Source: Thiorhodococcus drewsii AZ1 (lineage in GTDB: Bacteria; Pseudomonadota; Gammaproteobacteria; Chromatiales; Chromatiaceae). Taken from it: a DNA stretch of 64,000 bases. The notes below the pieces were generated by a model. That model was given only the letters and a program-made list of their open reading frames with translations, was not told where the DNA came from and did no database searches. Location: NCBI RefSeq assembly GCF_000224065.1, contig NZ_AFWT01000020.1:1-64000 (forward strand), written 5' to 3'. The translations under genes were made by a program, and so were the position numbers. Below, in pieces: positions 8,789 through 17,281 of this stretch (its first letter is position 1; each line of letters starts with the position of its first letter).

Positions 8789-9456
8789 TTCTCGGACTCC
8801 GCATCACCTGCCCCCTTTCCCGTCGACGCACCCGCTCGCCCGAACAGGCCCTGAAGCGAACCGCTGCTCAACACCAGCACGGCCGCCGCACCGACCAAAG
8901 CACCCTTCCAAAAATCCGGATCTTCGAAATTCAGCATCTTGGAGATCGTGGATAGACCGTTGCCGCCGTTCGCAACCTCGTTCATGAGGTCGCTCATAAC
9001 CGGTCCACGGCCTGCTTCGGCCCCTGCACCAGGTCCATAACCCGGCGGATAGGAGGGAGGCTGTGCCCAATAAGGCACCTGCCCCGGAGGCATGCCAGGC
9101 ACAAAGTGCGGCGGATAGGCGTGTTGGGCATAGGAGGGACCAGCCCAAGGTCCAAACTCTGGAGGCATGGGGGGCGTGTATCCATAACCGTAAGCAGCCC
9201 CCCCTTGAGCGAAAGACGGATGGGGCGATTGGTACCCGTTGACTCCGCCAGGTTGACCACTCCAAGCGCCATCATGACCCTGAGCAGCGGACGGGCCATG
9301 CCCCATACCTTCAGCTGAGGCAGAGACGCTCTCGCCATAACCGCTAGCATCACCCTGTTGTCCTGGTGCCGCGCCCCTGGCATCACGCGAATCGCCCGGT
9401 CCCTGAGAGGTAGGCCCGAGACCTGTATCTGGGGCGCTTCCTGGATGCTCACTCAT
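8785..9456 (-). CDS. Pro/Gly/Tyr-rich protein with C-terminal glycine-zipper helix
   Basis: The protein has 223 residues. Residues 1-145 are strongly biased to Gly, Pro, Ser, Ala, Gln and Tyr (segments such as AAYGYGYTPPMPPEFGPW), predicting disorder and possible self-association. The C-terminal part has a polar linker, then FWKGALVGAAAVLVLSSGSL, a hydrophobic helix with Gly/Ala spacing, and a charged tail. ATG 9456 is chosen for the GGAG 9-13 bases upstream; the longer frame reads into IS-derived DNA. It is the first gene after the IS256 remnant. Soft low-complexity domains joined to zipper helices are known from magnetosome-associated proteins; here that is only an architectural analogy. 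Confidence 0.72.
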   Translation of the reverse strand: MSEHPGSAPDTGLGPTSQGPGDSRDARGAAPGQQGDASGYGESVSASAEGMGHGPSAAQGHDGAWSGQPGGVNGYQSPHPSFAQGGAAYGYGYTPPMPPEFGPWAGPSYAQHAYPPHFVPGMPPGQVPYWAQPPSYPPGYGPGAGAEAGRGPVMSDLMNEVANGGNGLSTISKMLNFEDPDFWKGALVGAAAVLVLSSGSLQGLFGRAGASTGKGAGDAESEK

Positions 9457-9536
9457 TCGAAAATATCTCCAATACAGTTCAAATTGCTGGGATGGTTTTG
9501 CACGCAGAGGACTTCCAGGAAGCCCTCTTGCGGGTG

Positions 9537-9591
9537 CAACTGAAATGCTCCTCCTGGGCGACAAGCCTTGCTGGCTTGGCCATTTCAGTTG
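9537..9591. repeat. Nested inverted repeat
   Basis: CAACTGAAATG (9537-9547) pairs perfectly with CATTTCAGTTG (9581-9591). Inside the loop CAAGCC (9562-9567) pairs with GGCTTG (9573-9578). The structure lies between the IS256 remnant and the 9456 start codon, so it may be a relic of the mobile element's end or affect expression of the downstream genes. Confidence 0.6.
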
Positions 9592-9646
9592 TCTGACGAT
9601 TTAATGTCAAACCTGGGGTATGACCTCCATCAAGCGGCGATCCGAT

Positions 9647-10022
9647 CCGATCTGACTGATCGTTCACTTGCGCTCCATCGCGGAACGGAACCTTGTTGAC
9701 GACCAGTTCCAGTTTTCCAAATCCCTTGATGCGTCTCCAGTTCTCCTGCGCCGACTGGAGCAGCTTGAAAACCATCGCCAGCGTGGTCTCGCGCGCCCCG
9801 CAATTGCGGGTGCGGTTGGTGCGCAGGCGCACGGTGGTGTTGGCCGACCGCCCATCGGCCCGATCGCCGAGCTGCGTACCACCGCTCGGCGCCCATCCTC
9901 AAGACGCTGATCGGCATACCCAGCCAGAAAGCTCAGGCCAACTCTGCCTCGACGGCCTGAGCGATGAGTTCGCGCACCCAATTCCTGAGCGACGCATGCA
10001 GCGGGTTGTGCTCCTCGGTCAT
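9647..10022 (-). pseudogene. IS256-family transposase remnant, internally deleted
   Basis: From ATG 10022 the N-terminus reads MTEEHNPLHASLRNWVRELI and continues to EAELA, as in IS256-type (mutator-like) transposases, then stops. A second frame continues FLAGYADQRLEDGRRAVVR. A third frame joins directly to the family's C-terminal part, RTNRTRNCGARETTLAMVF through NWRRIKGFGKLELVVNKV. The whole central DDE catalytic region is missing and there are at least two frame changes, so the element is dead. It interrupts the minus-strand gene run between the HMA-like gene (10745) and the 9456 gene. No gene is visible at 10114-10376. Confidence 0.75.
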
Positions 10023-10376
10023 GGCGTATCCACCTCTGTCGTCTGTGATCTTGGTCGTGACCAGTCGACAGGATACGCCATCCCTCCTCGGGCGCCTGTA
10101 CACCAGAAATCACAAGAATTCTTGACTGGCCGGTATCGCTTCGCAGGCACGGCTATTAGGCCGCAAGACCTTAAACTGCGACTGCGGGCGCGACACGGAT
10201 CGGGATGATTGGCAACCATGCGGACGGTCCAAAGGGCGAACCCTTCGGTCATTGCAAGTGCTTGCCGCCACGACGCTCCGGCTTCGGCTTCTGTTGCGAG
10301 ACCGAGCGACGATGGGATGTCGGAATCCAGACTCCGAGCGCACCCAAACGTCTAGCGCGGGTCCGGCGGCTCGTCG

Positions 10377-10745
10377 CTACAGGAAGGCGCCGACCAGTTT
10401 GAACGCCGAGCGCTCGACGGCTTTATTGATGACGGCCCCAACGAGCGCTTTCCCAAACATGGCGCCGGCCTTGCCCGCAACCGCCGACCGATTTGTCACA
10501 TCGCGCTCCAGATCTGGAGTAGGACAGCCGAGCCCCTTCATCGCAGCCAGCAACTCCAGATGCGTGAGCTGCTCCGGGCTGTAGTGGACTGTAATGCTGC
10601 CGGCATGGGTGTTCAGCCGAACCTGGCGAACGCCTTCAAGACCAAGCAAAAACATCTGCGCTGCGCGCGCCTCCGCAGGTTGACAGCGAAAAGCAGCGGA
10701 GCGAACACGCAAACGTCCCGGAACGTGATGAATCGAGTGGCTCAT
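10377..10745 (-). CDS. HMA-like protein with hydrophobic glycine-zipper tail (FezC-like)
   Basis: The first ~75 of 122 residues form an HMA-type ferredoxin-like fold (VRQVRLNTHAGSITVHYSP), without the metal-binding CxxC. In its place is HHVPGRLRVR (residues 6-15), the same H-x-x-P/S-G-R-x-R-x-R signature as the ATPase N-terminus and the divergent gene at 10960. The C-terminus is a small-residue hydrophobic helix (AGAMFGKALVGAVINKAVE). HMA domain plus hydrophobic tail is a combination I associate with ferrosome clusters. The ATG at 10745 faces Fur-box candidates at 10774-10835, so this is probably the first gene of an iron-repressed operon. Read-through to the genes beyond the IS256 remnant is uncertain. 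Confidence 0.75.
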   Translation of the reverse strand: MSHSIHHVPGRLRVRSAAFRCQPAEARAAQMFLLGLEGVRQVRLNTHAGSITVHYSPEQLTHLELLAAMKGLGCPTPDLERDVTNRSAVAGKAGAMFGKALVGAVINKAVERSAFKLVGAFL

Positions 10746-10773
10746 GGCATTTTCTCGTGGTCGTGAAGCGAAA

Positions 10774-10797
10774 AATAATGCAACTGTTTCTCATTAT
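10774..10797. promoter_or_regulatory. Fur-box candidate 1
   Basis: The bottom strand reads ATAATGAGAAACAGTTGCAT, close to Fur operators of the ATAATGAGAATNATTNGCAT form. It sits 29 bases upstream of the 10745 start codon, inside the divergent 214-base gap, which is AT-rich compared with its surroundings. The assignment is by eye against the consensus. Confidence 0.65.
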
Positions 10798-10811
10798 ATT
10801 TTTCGCCGAAC

Positions 10812-10835
10812 GATAAATGCAACCAATTCTTATTA
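10812..10835. promoter_or_regulatory. Fur-box candidate 2
   Basis: The bottom strand reads TAATAAGAATTGGTTGCATT, a second Fur-like operator in the same orientation as candidate 1. Two boxes between divergent HMA-like genes suggest iron-dependent repression of both. A weaker related motif (GAACGATTAGCATTAGC) lies at about 10872-10888. Confidence 0.6.
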
Positions 10836-10959
10836 CTTTGTCGAGACGGGAGATAAGCGAGAGCTTTTAGAGAACGATTAGCATTAGCAACAAAACCGAA
10901 AGTCACGTATCTTTACACCTCCAGGTACACCCTAACGAGTTGATTGAAGAGGCGAGGCG

Positions 10960-11532
10960 ATGCTGTACTTACTAGGACAGTCCAGAGATACGCACTTGTT
11001 TACTGTCTGTCACCAGGTTTCCGGAAGAACCCGTCTGCGCGTGCCTGCCGTGATGCAGGATCCCAGTCTGGCGGCGCGGGCCGCCGCAGCTCTGCGTGAG
11101 TTGGAGGGGGTCTGTGAAGTGCGCGCTAACGCCGCCTGCGCGAGCCTCGTCTTGCGGCATCACCACGCATTTGCACCCTCGGCCACACGACTCGCACAAG
11201 CATTGCGGCCGGTACTCAACCAGTCGCTGCCTGAGGTCTGGAGCGACTCGGAACGATCAAAGCAACCGCCACCCATGAAGTCTGTGCAGCGCTCGAAGCA
11301 ACCGCCACCCGTGAAGTCTGTGCAACGCTCGAAGCAACTGCTACCCGTGAAGTCTGTGCAGCGCTCGACCAGTGCCAGCTCGCAGCGCAAGACGCCGCCC
11401 TGTGCAATTTGCCAGCTGAAGCTTAAGGCCGTGCGCTGGCTCTTGGCAGATGTTTGGCAGTGCTGGCGCAAGTCTTGGACGCAACGCCTGCGCGAACGGA
11501 CGGCCATGATCGTCGCAATGCGTAGCTCTTGA
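10960..11532 (+). CDS. HMA-like protein with repeat linker and C-terminal CxxC
   Basis: This 190-residue protein is read from ATG 10960 with GAGGCGAGG just upstream. Residues 12-90 resemble an HMA-type fold with the signature CHQVSGRTRLRV (17-28) in place of GMxCxxC. Residues ~99-134 are three 12-residue repeats of the type RSKQPPPVKSVQ, strongly basic and Pro-rich. A CAICQLKLK motif with CxxC and a basic, Trp/Arg-rich C-terminus follow. It is divergent from the 10745 operon and shares its Fur-box region, so it probably belongs to the same iron system. The C-terminal CxxC could replace the metal site lost from the HMA fold. Function is not known. Confidence 0.7.
   Translation: MLYLLGQSRDTHLFTVCHQVSGRTRLRVPAVMQDPSLAARAAAALRELEGVCEVRANAACASLVLRHHHAFAPSATRLAQALRPVLNQSLPEVWSDSERSKQPPPMKSVQRSKQPPPVKSVQRSKQLLPVKSVQRSTSASSQRKTPPCAICQLKLKAVRWLLADVWQCWRKSWTQRLRERTAMIVAMRSS
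11254..11361 (+). repeat. Three 36-bp in-frame tandem repeats
   Basis: Units at 11254-11289, 11290-11325 and 11326-11361 differ by only a few bases, and a partial fourth start follows. Each encodes 12 residues of a Ser/Lys/Gln/Pro-rich linker. The unit length is a multiple of three, so copy-number change would lengthen the linker without breaking the gene. Confidence 0.9.
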
Positions 11533-12119
11533 GTTCGAGTCCTGCCCGGCCCCCTGCCCGGCCCGATCGAACTGCTGGTCTATATCCGCCGCCAGAACCG
11601 GATGGCCTTGCCCGCCTTTTCCACAGAACGGCGGAACGGCCGAAACACCTGGCTCAGCGCTGACGAGACGCACGGACTCGGGCTGCGCACGATCCTCGCC
11701 CCCCTATCGGTAGCCTGATTCAACGACACCCTTCGGTGCTCGATTGACCTCGCAAGTATTACGGATTAACTTTACGTGTGATGTGGTCATTGCGAGACAC
11801 TCGTGGCTTTACAGCCAAGATGCTTTTCGGTATAAATAACAACAATTATCGTTAACATCCACAGCGAGACTTGATACTTGGTTTCGAGACATCACTCGAT
11901 CATGTCGGCCCTATCCCACATCCATAGGCTGACAAGTCGAGTCTCGACTGCAGGCATAAGACCCATCGCCAGTTATAACCGCTAGGCACCCGTCGCGGAC
12001 GGCTGTTGCCCGATCTATTCGCGTCTTTTATACAACAAGATCCCAAACCCATCTCGTGGCAGCACCAAGCATCACGAGACCACCTGACACCAATCCTACG
12101 CATGCAGGAGTACGAAACC
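11533..12119. other. 587-base gap with no confirmed gene
   Basis: The first part (11533-11718) is an open stretch of 61 codons in frame with the preceding gene after its TGA (for example PIELLVYIRRQNRMALPAF), which may be a decayed extension or chance. The rest is AT-richer and probably carries the promoter of the 12120 gene. Confidence 0.5.
11832..11850. promoter_or_regulatory. Weak Fur-box-like site upstream of the siderophore porin
   Basis: ATAAATAACAACAATTATC matches 12 of 19 bases of the classical Fur consensus, with the right half-site intact. It lies 270 bases before the 12120 start codon, so a long leader would be required. Plausible because LbtU-type porins serve iron uptake. Confidence 0.3.
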
Positions 12120-13382
12120 ATGAGAATGCTGATGCTGCCAACGGCCATCGCGCTCGCGCTCGCCACCCAAAGCCCGGCTCATGCCGAAAGCGTCGAAACC
12201 CGGCTGGAACGGCTGGAGACCCAAAACAGCGCCTTGGAGGCACAGCTCAAGCGTCAGGAGGCACGGATCGCCGAACAGCAAGCCCAGTTGCAGGGCGCCC
12301 CTGGACGCGTAAAGGCGATCGAGGAGGACATGGAAGACAAGCGTCTCGCAGCCGCTCAGAGCGGCGCAAGCGCCTGGTTCCGTAACATCGAGATCGCAGG
12401 TCTGATCGAGGTCGAAGGCGCCTATATGTCGCCCTACGAGGGCGACAACGAGAGCGATTTCACCCTCGCGACCGTCGAGCTCGGCATCAGCTCCCAGGTC
12501 AACGACTGGGTCGAGGCGGGCATCTCCTTTCTCTACGAAGAGGACGACACCGACCTTGAGGTCGACACCGGCTACATCACCATCGCCAATGCCGACGTAA
12601 CGCCCCTCTTCCTGACCGCCGGTCAGATCTACGTCCCCTTTGGCGCCTACGAGACCAACCTGGTTTCGGATCCGCTCACGCTGGAGATCGGCGAAACGCG
12701 CGAGAGCGCACTCCAGATCGGCTTCGCCCACGGCGATTTCTCGGGAAGTGCCTATGCCTTCAACGGCGACAACAAGGTCAAGGGCAAGAACCAGATCGAC
12801 AGCTGGGGCGCAAACCTCGCCTACGCACATGAGGAGGCGGATCGAGCCTGGGCATTCGGCGTCGGCTACATCAACGATCTGGGCGATTCGGACACACTGC
12901 AGGACAGCATCAACGACAACCGCGTCGCAGCACTGGATGAAGCCATCGGGACCGGCATCGATACCAGCCACTACAGCGTCGATCCGACCGAGCGCACCGG
13001 CGGCTGGACCATCAATGCCGGGGCGAATTTCGGCCCCTTCAACCTCATCGGCGAATACCTCTCCGCTACCGAGGAGTACGACCCCATCAGTCTGAGCTTC
13101 AAGGACGGGGGCGCCAAACCCTCGGCCTGGAATGTTGAGGCCGGTTACAGCTTCTCGATCATGGGCCGCGAATCGACCGCTGCCATCGCCTATCAGGGCA
13201 CGGACGAGGCCCTAGCGCTCGAACTGCCCAAGGAACGCTGGCTGATCGGCTGGTCGGTCGAGGTCTTCGACAACACCGCACTCTCACTCGAATGGGCGCA
13301 TGACAAGGATTACTCCGGCAAGGACGGTGGAACTGGCGAGTCCGCCAACAGCGTCGTCGCACAGCTCGCAGTCGAATTCTGA
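12120..13382 (+). CDS. LbtU-family siderophore porin (outer membrane)
   Basis: The protein has 420 residues. A signal peptide ([22 protein letters not shown]) is followed by a coiled-coil segment at about 22-65 ([20 protein letters not shown]) and then a beta-rich barrel with aromatic/acidic strands, ending in VVAQLAVEF with the terminal Phe typical of outer-membrane proteins. This layout matches LbtU-type porins that take up siderophores without TonB. Start ATG 12120 has AGGAG at 12106-12110; the longer upstream frame is not a signal peptide. It lies next to the iron-linked HMA/ATPase island, which supports an iron role. The substrate cannot be read from sequence. Confidence 0.75.
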   Translation: MRMLMLPTAIALALATQSPAHAESVETRLERLETQNSALEAQLKRQEARIAEQQAQLQGAPGRVKAIEEDMEDKRLAAAQSGASAWFRNIEIAGLIEVEGAYMSPYEGDNESDFTLATVELGISSQVNDWVEAGISFLYEEDDTDLEVDTGYITIANADVTPLFLTAGQIYVPFGAYETNLVSDPLTLEIGETRESALQIGFAHGDFSGSAYAFNGDNKVKGKNQIDSWGANLAYAHEEADRAWAFGVGYINDLGDSDTLQDSINDNRVAALDEAIGTGIDTSHYSVDPTERTGGWTINAGANFGPFNLIGEYLSATEEYDPISLSFKDGGAKPSAWNVEAGYSFSIMGRESTAAIAYQGTDEALALELPKERWLIGWSVEVFDNTALSLEWAHDKDYSGKDGGTGESANSVVAQLAVEF

Positions 13383-13390
13383 TGCCTGCC

Positions 13391-13415
13391 GCTGGGCGCC
13401 ACCCAGGCGCCCAGC
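13391..13415 (+). terminator. GC-rich hairpin after the siderophore porin
   Basis: GCTGGGCGC (13391-13399) and GCGCCCAGC (13407-13415) form a perfect 9-bp stem with a 7-base loop, 8 bases after the stop codon. No T-tract follows. The 3' arm runs directly into the heptamer array, so its CCAGC may have been the seed of that array. Confidence 0.45.
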
Positions 13416-13542
13416 TCCCAGCTCCCAGCTCCCAGCTCCCAGCTCCCAGCTCCCAGCTCCCAGCTCCCAGCTCCCAGCTCCCAGCTCCCAGCTCCCAGCT
13501 CCCAGCTCCCAGCTCCCAGCTCCCAGCTCCCAGCTCCCAGCT
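13411..13542 (+). repeat. Heptanucleotide tandem array CCAGCTC, about 19 copies
   Basis: A perfect 7-bp tandem repeat of 132 bases lies between the siderophore porin stop and the Zur box. Any translation through it is artefactual (a LPAPSSQ periodic peptide). Compare the arrays at 25541 and 43587. Confidence 0.95.
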
Positions 13543-13555
13543 GATTGTGATCGAG

Positions 13556-13574
13556 AATGTTATGTCATAACATT
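13556..13574. promoter_or_regulatory. Zur box upstream of znuA
   Basis: AATGTTATG-T-CATAACATT is a perfect 9-bp inverted repeat around one base and matches the enterobacterial Zur operator core (TGTTATANTATAACA) closely. It lies 77 bases before the znuA start, so zinc-dependent repression is expected. Confidence 0.85.
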
Positions 13575-13650
13575 TGCCACGTTCAGAGAGCTCAAATCAT
13601 CCATTCCAGGCGCGGCGATCCGAGTGTCGCGCTCCGCCAAGGGCAAACAG

Positions 13651-14592
<942 letters not shown>

Positions 14593-14615
14593 ACGCAAGC
14601 GCGTACCATGAACCG

Positions 14616-15935
14616 ATGAATCCCAATCGCGCATTCGTCGGGCTCGACATCGGCACATCCGGTTGCCGGGCCGTGGCGATCGACGACCAGGGCAACGAGA
14701 TAGCCCAGGCCAGCGCCGCCATACCGGAGCCGCTGCGTCCTCGGTCTGGCGCGGTCGAGCAGGATCCCGAATGCTGGTGGCGAGCCGTCTGCCAGGTGCT
14801 GCGAACACTCGCCGACCCGCTGAAGGACTGCCCGGCAGCAGCCATAGGTCTGGACGCCACCTCGGGCACCCTGCTCCTCGCGAACAGTTGCGGGCTGCCG
14901 CTCGGACCGGCGCTCATGTACGACGACCGCAGCGCGGTCAAGGCGGCCGAGCGGATCGCCGAATTCGCGCCAGCCGACTCGCCGGCCAGAGGCCCGGGAT
15001 CCAGCCTCGCCAAGGTCCTGGCGCTGGTCGAGCGGACCGAACCAACCTCGGAAGCGCTCGCGCTCCATCAAGCGGACTGGATCATCGGCCGACTCACCGG
15101 CCACCATGGCCTCAGCGACTGGAACAATGCGCTGAAGCTGGGATACGAAACGGAGCGTCTGCTCTGGCCCGACTGGGTCCATGCATGCATCCCGAACGGC
15201 ATCCGGCTACCCCAGGTCCTGGCGCCCGGAAGCCCCATCGGCACCCTGGATCCCGCCATCGCAGAAGAGATCGGTTTCCCGGCCACAACCCAGGTACTCG
15301 CCGGCACCACGGACAGTACGGCGGCCGTCATCGCGGCAGGAGCGGCGAACCCCGGCGATGCCGTGACCTCGCTCGGCAGCACCCTGGTGATCAAAATCCT
15401 CTCCGAACGCCCGGTGACCGCCAGCCGCTATGGGATCTACAGCCACCGCTTCGGAGATCATTGGCTGGTCGGCGGCGCCTCGAACAGCGGCGGACGGGTG
15501 CTGCGCCAGTTCTTCACCGACGCCGAGATCGCCGCGCTCAGCCAGCGGATCGATCCGGAGACGAACTCGGGTCTCGACTTCTATCCGCTACCCGGCCCAG
15601 GCGAACGCTTCCCGCATCAGGACCCCCATCTGCGTCCCCGGCTGAATCCGCGTCCCTCCGACCCCGCCCGATTTCTCCAAGGGCTCCTTGAAGGGATCGC
15701 CGCGATCGAGGCCGAGGGATACGCGCGTCTGGCCGAACTGGGCGCCCCCGCGCCCACCCGTATCCTCAGCGTCGGCGGAGGTGCCCGGAATCCAACCTGG
15801 ACCCGTCTGCGAGCACGTCGACTGGGCATCCCGGTCATCGCCGCCCAGCACAGGGAGGCCGCCTTCGGCGCAGCCCGACTCGCACTCGACTCGACCGCCA
15901 AGCTCGAACTGGCCAGCCATTCGGATCCCACCTAG
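14616..15935 (+). CDS. FGGY-family sugar kinase, D-ribulokinase type
   Basis: This 439-residue cytoplasmic kinase has the N-terminal phosphate-binding strand FVGLDIGTSGCRAVAI, the family segment SSLAKVLALVE, a DWNNALKLGYE loop, the catalytic-Asp motif AGTTDSTAAVIAAGA, and C-terminal SVGGGARNPTW and REAAFGAARLAL adenosine-binding motifs. From memory the whole chain resembles the cyanobacterial/plant D-ribulose kinase group (SePSK/XK-1) more than glycerol kinase or xylulokinase, including GASNSGGRVLRQFF and GLDFYPLPGPGERFP. The likely reaction is ATP-dependent phosphorylation of D-ribulose to ribulose 5-phosphate, a salvage feed into the Calvin cycle. It follows znuA by 24 bases, but a functional link is not obvious. 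Confidence 0.82.
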   Translation: MNPNRAFVGLDIGTSGCRAVAIDDQGNEIAQASAAIPEPLRPRSGAVEQDPECWWRAVCQVLRTLADPLKDCPAAAIGLDATSGTLLLANSCGLPLGPALMYDDRSAVKAAERIAEFAPADSPARGPGSSLAKVLALVERTEPTSEALALHQADWIIGRLTGHHGLSDWNNALKLGYETERLLWPDWVHACIPNGIRLPQVLAPGSPIGTLDPAIAEEIGFPATTQVLAGTTDSTAAVIAAGAANPGDAVTSLGSTLVIKILSERPVTASRYGIYSHRFGDHWLVGGASNSGGRVLRQFFTDAEIAALSQRIDPETNSGLDFYPLPGPGERFPHQDPHLRPRLNPRPSDPARFLQGLLEGIAAIEAEGYARLAELGAPAPTRILSVGGGARNPTWTRLRARRLGIPVIAAQHREAAFGAARLALDSTAKLELASHSDPT

Positions 15936-15971
15936 AATCGCGTGACCAGCAGTCAATCAGGAGACAGGGGC

Positions 15972-17258
15972 ATGGCGGTTTCTTTCACTCTGGATCGGGC
16001 ACGAATCGGGATTATCGGTCTTGGCTACGTAGGACTCCCGCTTGCCGTCGAATTCGGCAAGGTCTATCCGACGCTAGGCTTCGACATCAGCAAGCCCCGC
16101 GTGGACGAACTACGCTCCGGGCGAGATTCATCGCTGGAGGTGGAGCCGGCTGACCTGATCGCCGCCACCCAACTCAGCTACAGCCTGGATGCGCAGGACC
16201 TGGCGGACTGCAATTGCTATATCGTCACTGTCCCCACCCCCATCAACGAGCACAAGCAGCCTGACCTCACCCCGCTCGAATCGGCCAGCCGCACGCTCGG
16301 CGGCATCCTGTCCGCAGGCGATGTCGTCATCTTCGAATCGACCGTCTATCCGGGTGCGACTGAGGAGGTCTGTATCCCCATCATCGAGTCGATTTCGGGA
16401 CTGGTCTACAACCAGGACTTCTTCGCCGGCTACAGCCCGGAGCGCATCAATCCGGGCGACCGCGCGCATCGTCTGCCGACCATCAAGAAGGTCACCTCCG
16501 GCTCGACACCCGAGGCCGCGCGCTTCGTCGACGCGCTCTATGCCTCCATCATCACCGCCGGCACCCATCTGGCGAGCAGCATCCGCGTCGCCGAAGCGGC
16601 CAAGGTGATCGAGAACACCCAGCGCGACCTCAATATCGCGCTCATCAACGAGCTGGCGCTCATCTTCAACCGCTTAGGCATCGACACCCAGGAGGTGCTG
16701 GAGGCGGCCGGGACCAAGTGGAACTTCCTGCCCTTCCGCCCTGGACTGGTCGGAGGACACTGCATCGGCGTCGATCCCTACTACCTGACCCACAAGGCGC
16801 AGCAGATCGGCTATAACCCCGAGATCATCCTCGCCGGGCGACGTCTGAACGACGGCATGGGCGCCTATGTCGCCGGACAGGTCATCAAACTGATGACGCG
16901 CCGAGGCCGTCTCGGACCTGACTCCCGCATCCTAATTCTGGGTCTGACCTTCAAGGAAAACTGCCCGGATCTGCGCAACACTCGGGTGGTCGACATCATT
17001 GCCGAACTTCAGGACTACGGCATCCGCTGCGACGTTCACGACCCTTGGGCCAACCCGGCCGAGGCCGAGCACGAATATGGCATTCGGCCGATCGCCGAGC
17101 CCCAGGAGGCCTGCTACGACGCCATCGTCCTGGCGGTCGCCCACCACCAGTTCGCCGAGATGGGCGTCGAGCGGGTCCGTGCCCTCGGCAAGACGGATGC
17201 GATACTCTACGACGTCAAACAGCTCTTCCAGCGCGACGCGGTCGACGGGCGCCTCTGA
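15972..17258 (+). CDS. tviB: UDP-N-acetylglucosamine/UDP-sugar 6-dehydrogenase (TviB/WbpA-like)
   Basis: A 428-residue NAD-dependent nucleotide-sugar dehydrogenase. It has the Rossmann motif [14 protein letters not shown] near the N-terminus, the substrate segment [12 protein letters not shown], the central helix region [18 protein letters not shown], the catalytic-Cys motif [12 protein letters not shown] and the C-terminal NAD-fold segment [16 protein letters not shown]. The length and ENCPDLRNT segment favour the TviB/WbpA branch, which makes uronic acids from UDP-HexNAc for surface polysaccharide, over UDP-glucose dehydrogenase proper. ATG 15972 is chosen because AGGAG lies at 15959-15963; GTG 15942 has no such site. 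It is followed by an epimerase gene 178 bases downstream. Confidence 0.87.
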   Translation: MAVSFTLDRARIGIIGLGYVGLPLAVEFGKVYPTLGFDISKPRVDELRSGRDSSLEVEPADLIAATQLSYSLDAQDLADCNCYIVTVPTPINEHKQPDLTPLESASRTLGGILSAGDVVIFESTVYPGATEEVCIPIIESISGLVYNQDFFAGYSPERINPGDRAHRLPTIKKVTSGSTPEAARFVDALYASIITAGTHLASSIRVAEAAKVIENTQRDLNIALINELALIFNRLGIDTQEVLEAAGTKWNFLPFRPGLVGGHCIGVDPYYLTHKAQQIGYNPEIILAGRRLNDGMGAYVAGQVIKLMTRRGRLGPDSRILILGLTFKENCPDLRNTRVVDIIAELQDYGIRCDVHDPWANPAEAEHEYGIRPIAEPQEACYDAIVLAVAHHQFAEMGVERVRALGKTDAILYDVKQLFQRDAVDGRL

Positions 17259-17281
17259 TCCTTCGTGCAGAGCATTTCGAA

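Noticed and set aside
5602-11532. Magnetosome gene cluster
   Set aside because: There are no Mam-type genes (MamE, MamK, MamM and so on); only the zipper-helix style is reminiscent. The ATPase/HMA set fits ferrosomes better.
12096-12971. Long minus-strand open frame opposite the siderophore porin
   Set aside because: It mirrors the well-supported porin on the plus strand, has no signal or family pattern, and is expected from GC-rich codon bias.
13411-13542. Possible CRISPR array
   Set aside because: The unit is 7 bp with no spacers, and no cas genes are in the window.
13382-13570. Pro/Ser/Gln periodic peptide frame
   Set aside because: It is only a translation of the 7-bp tandem array and has no separate start signal.
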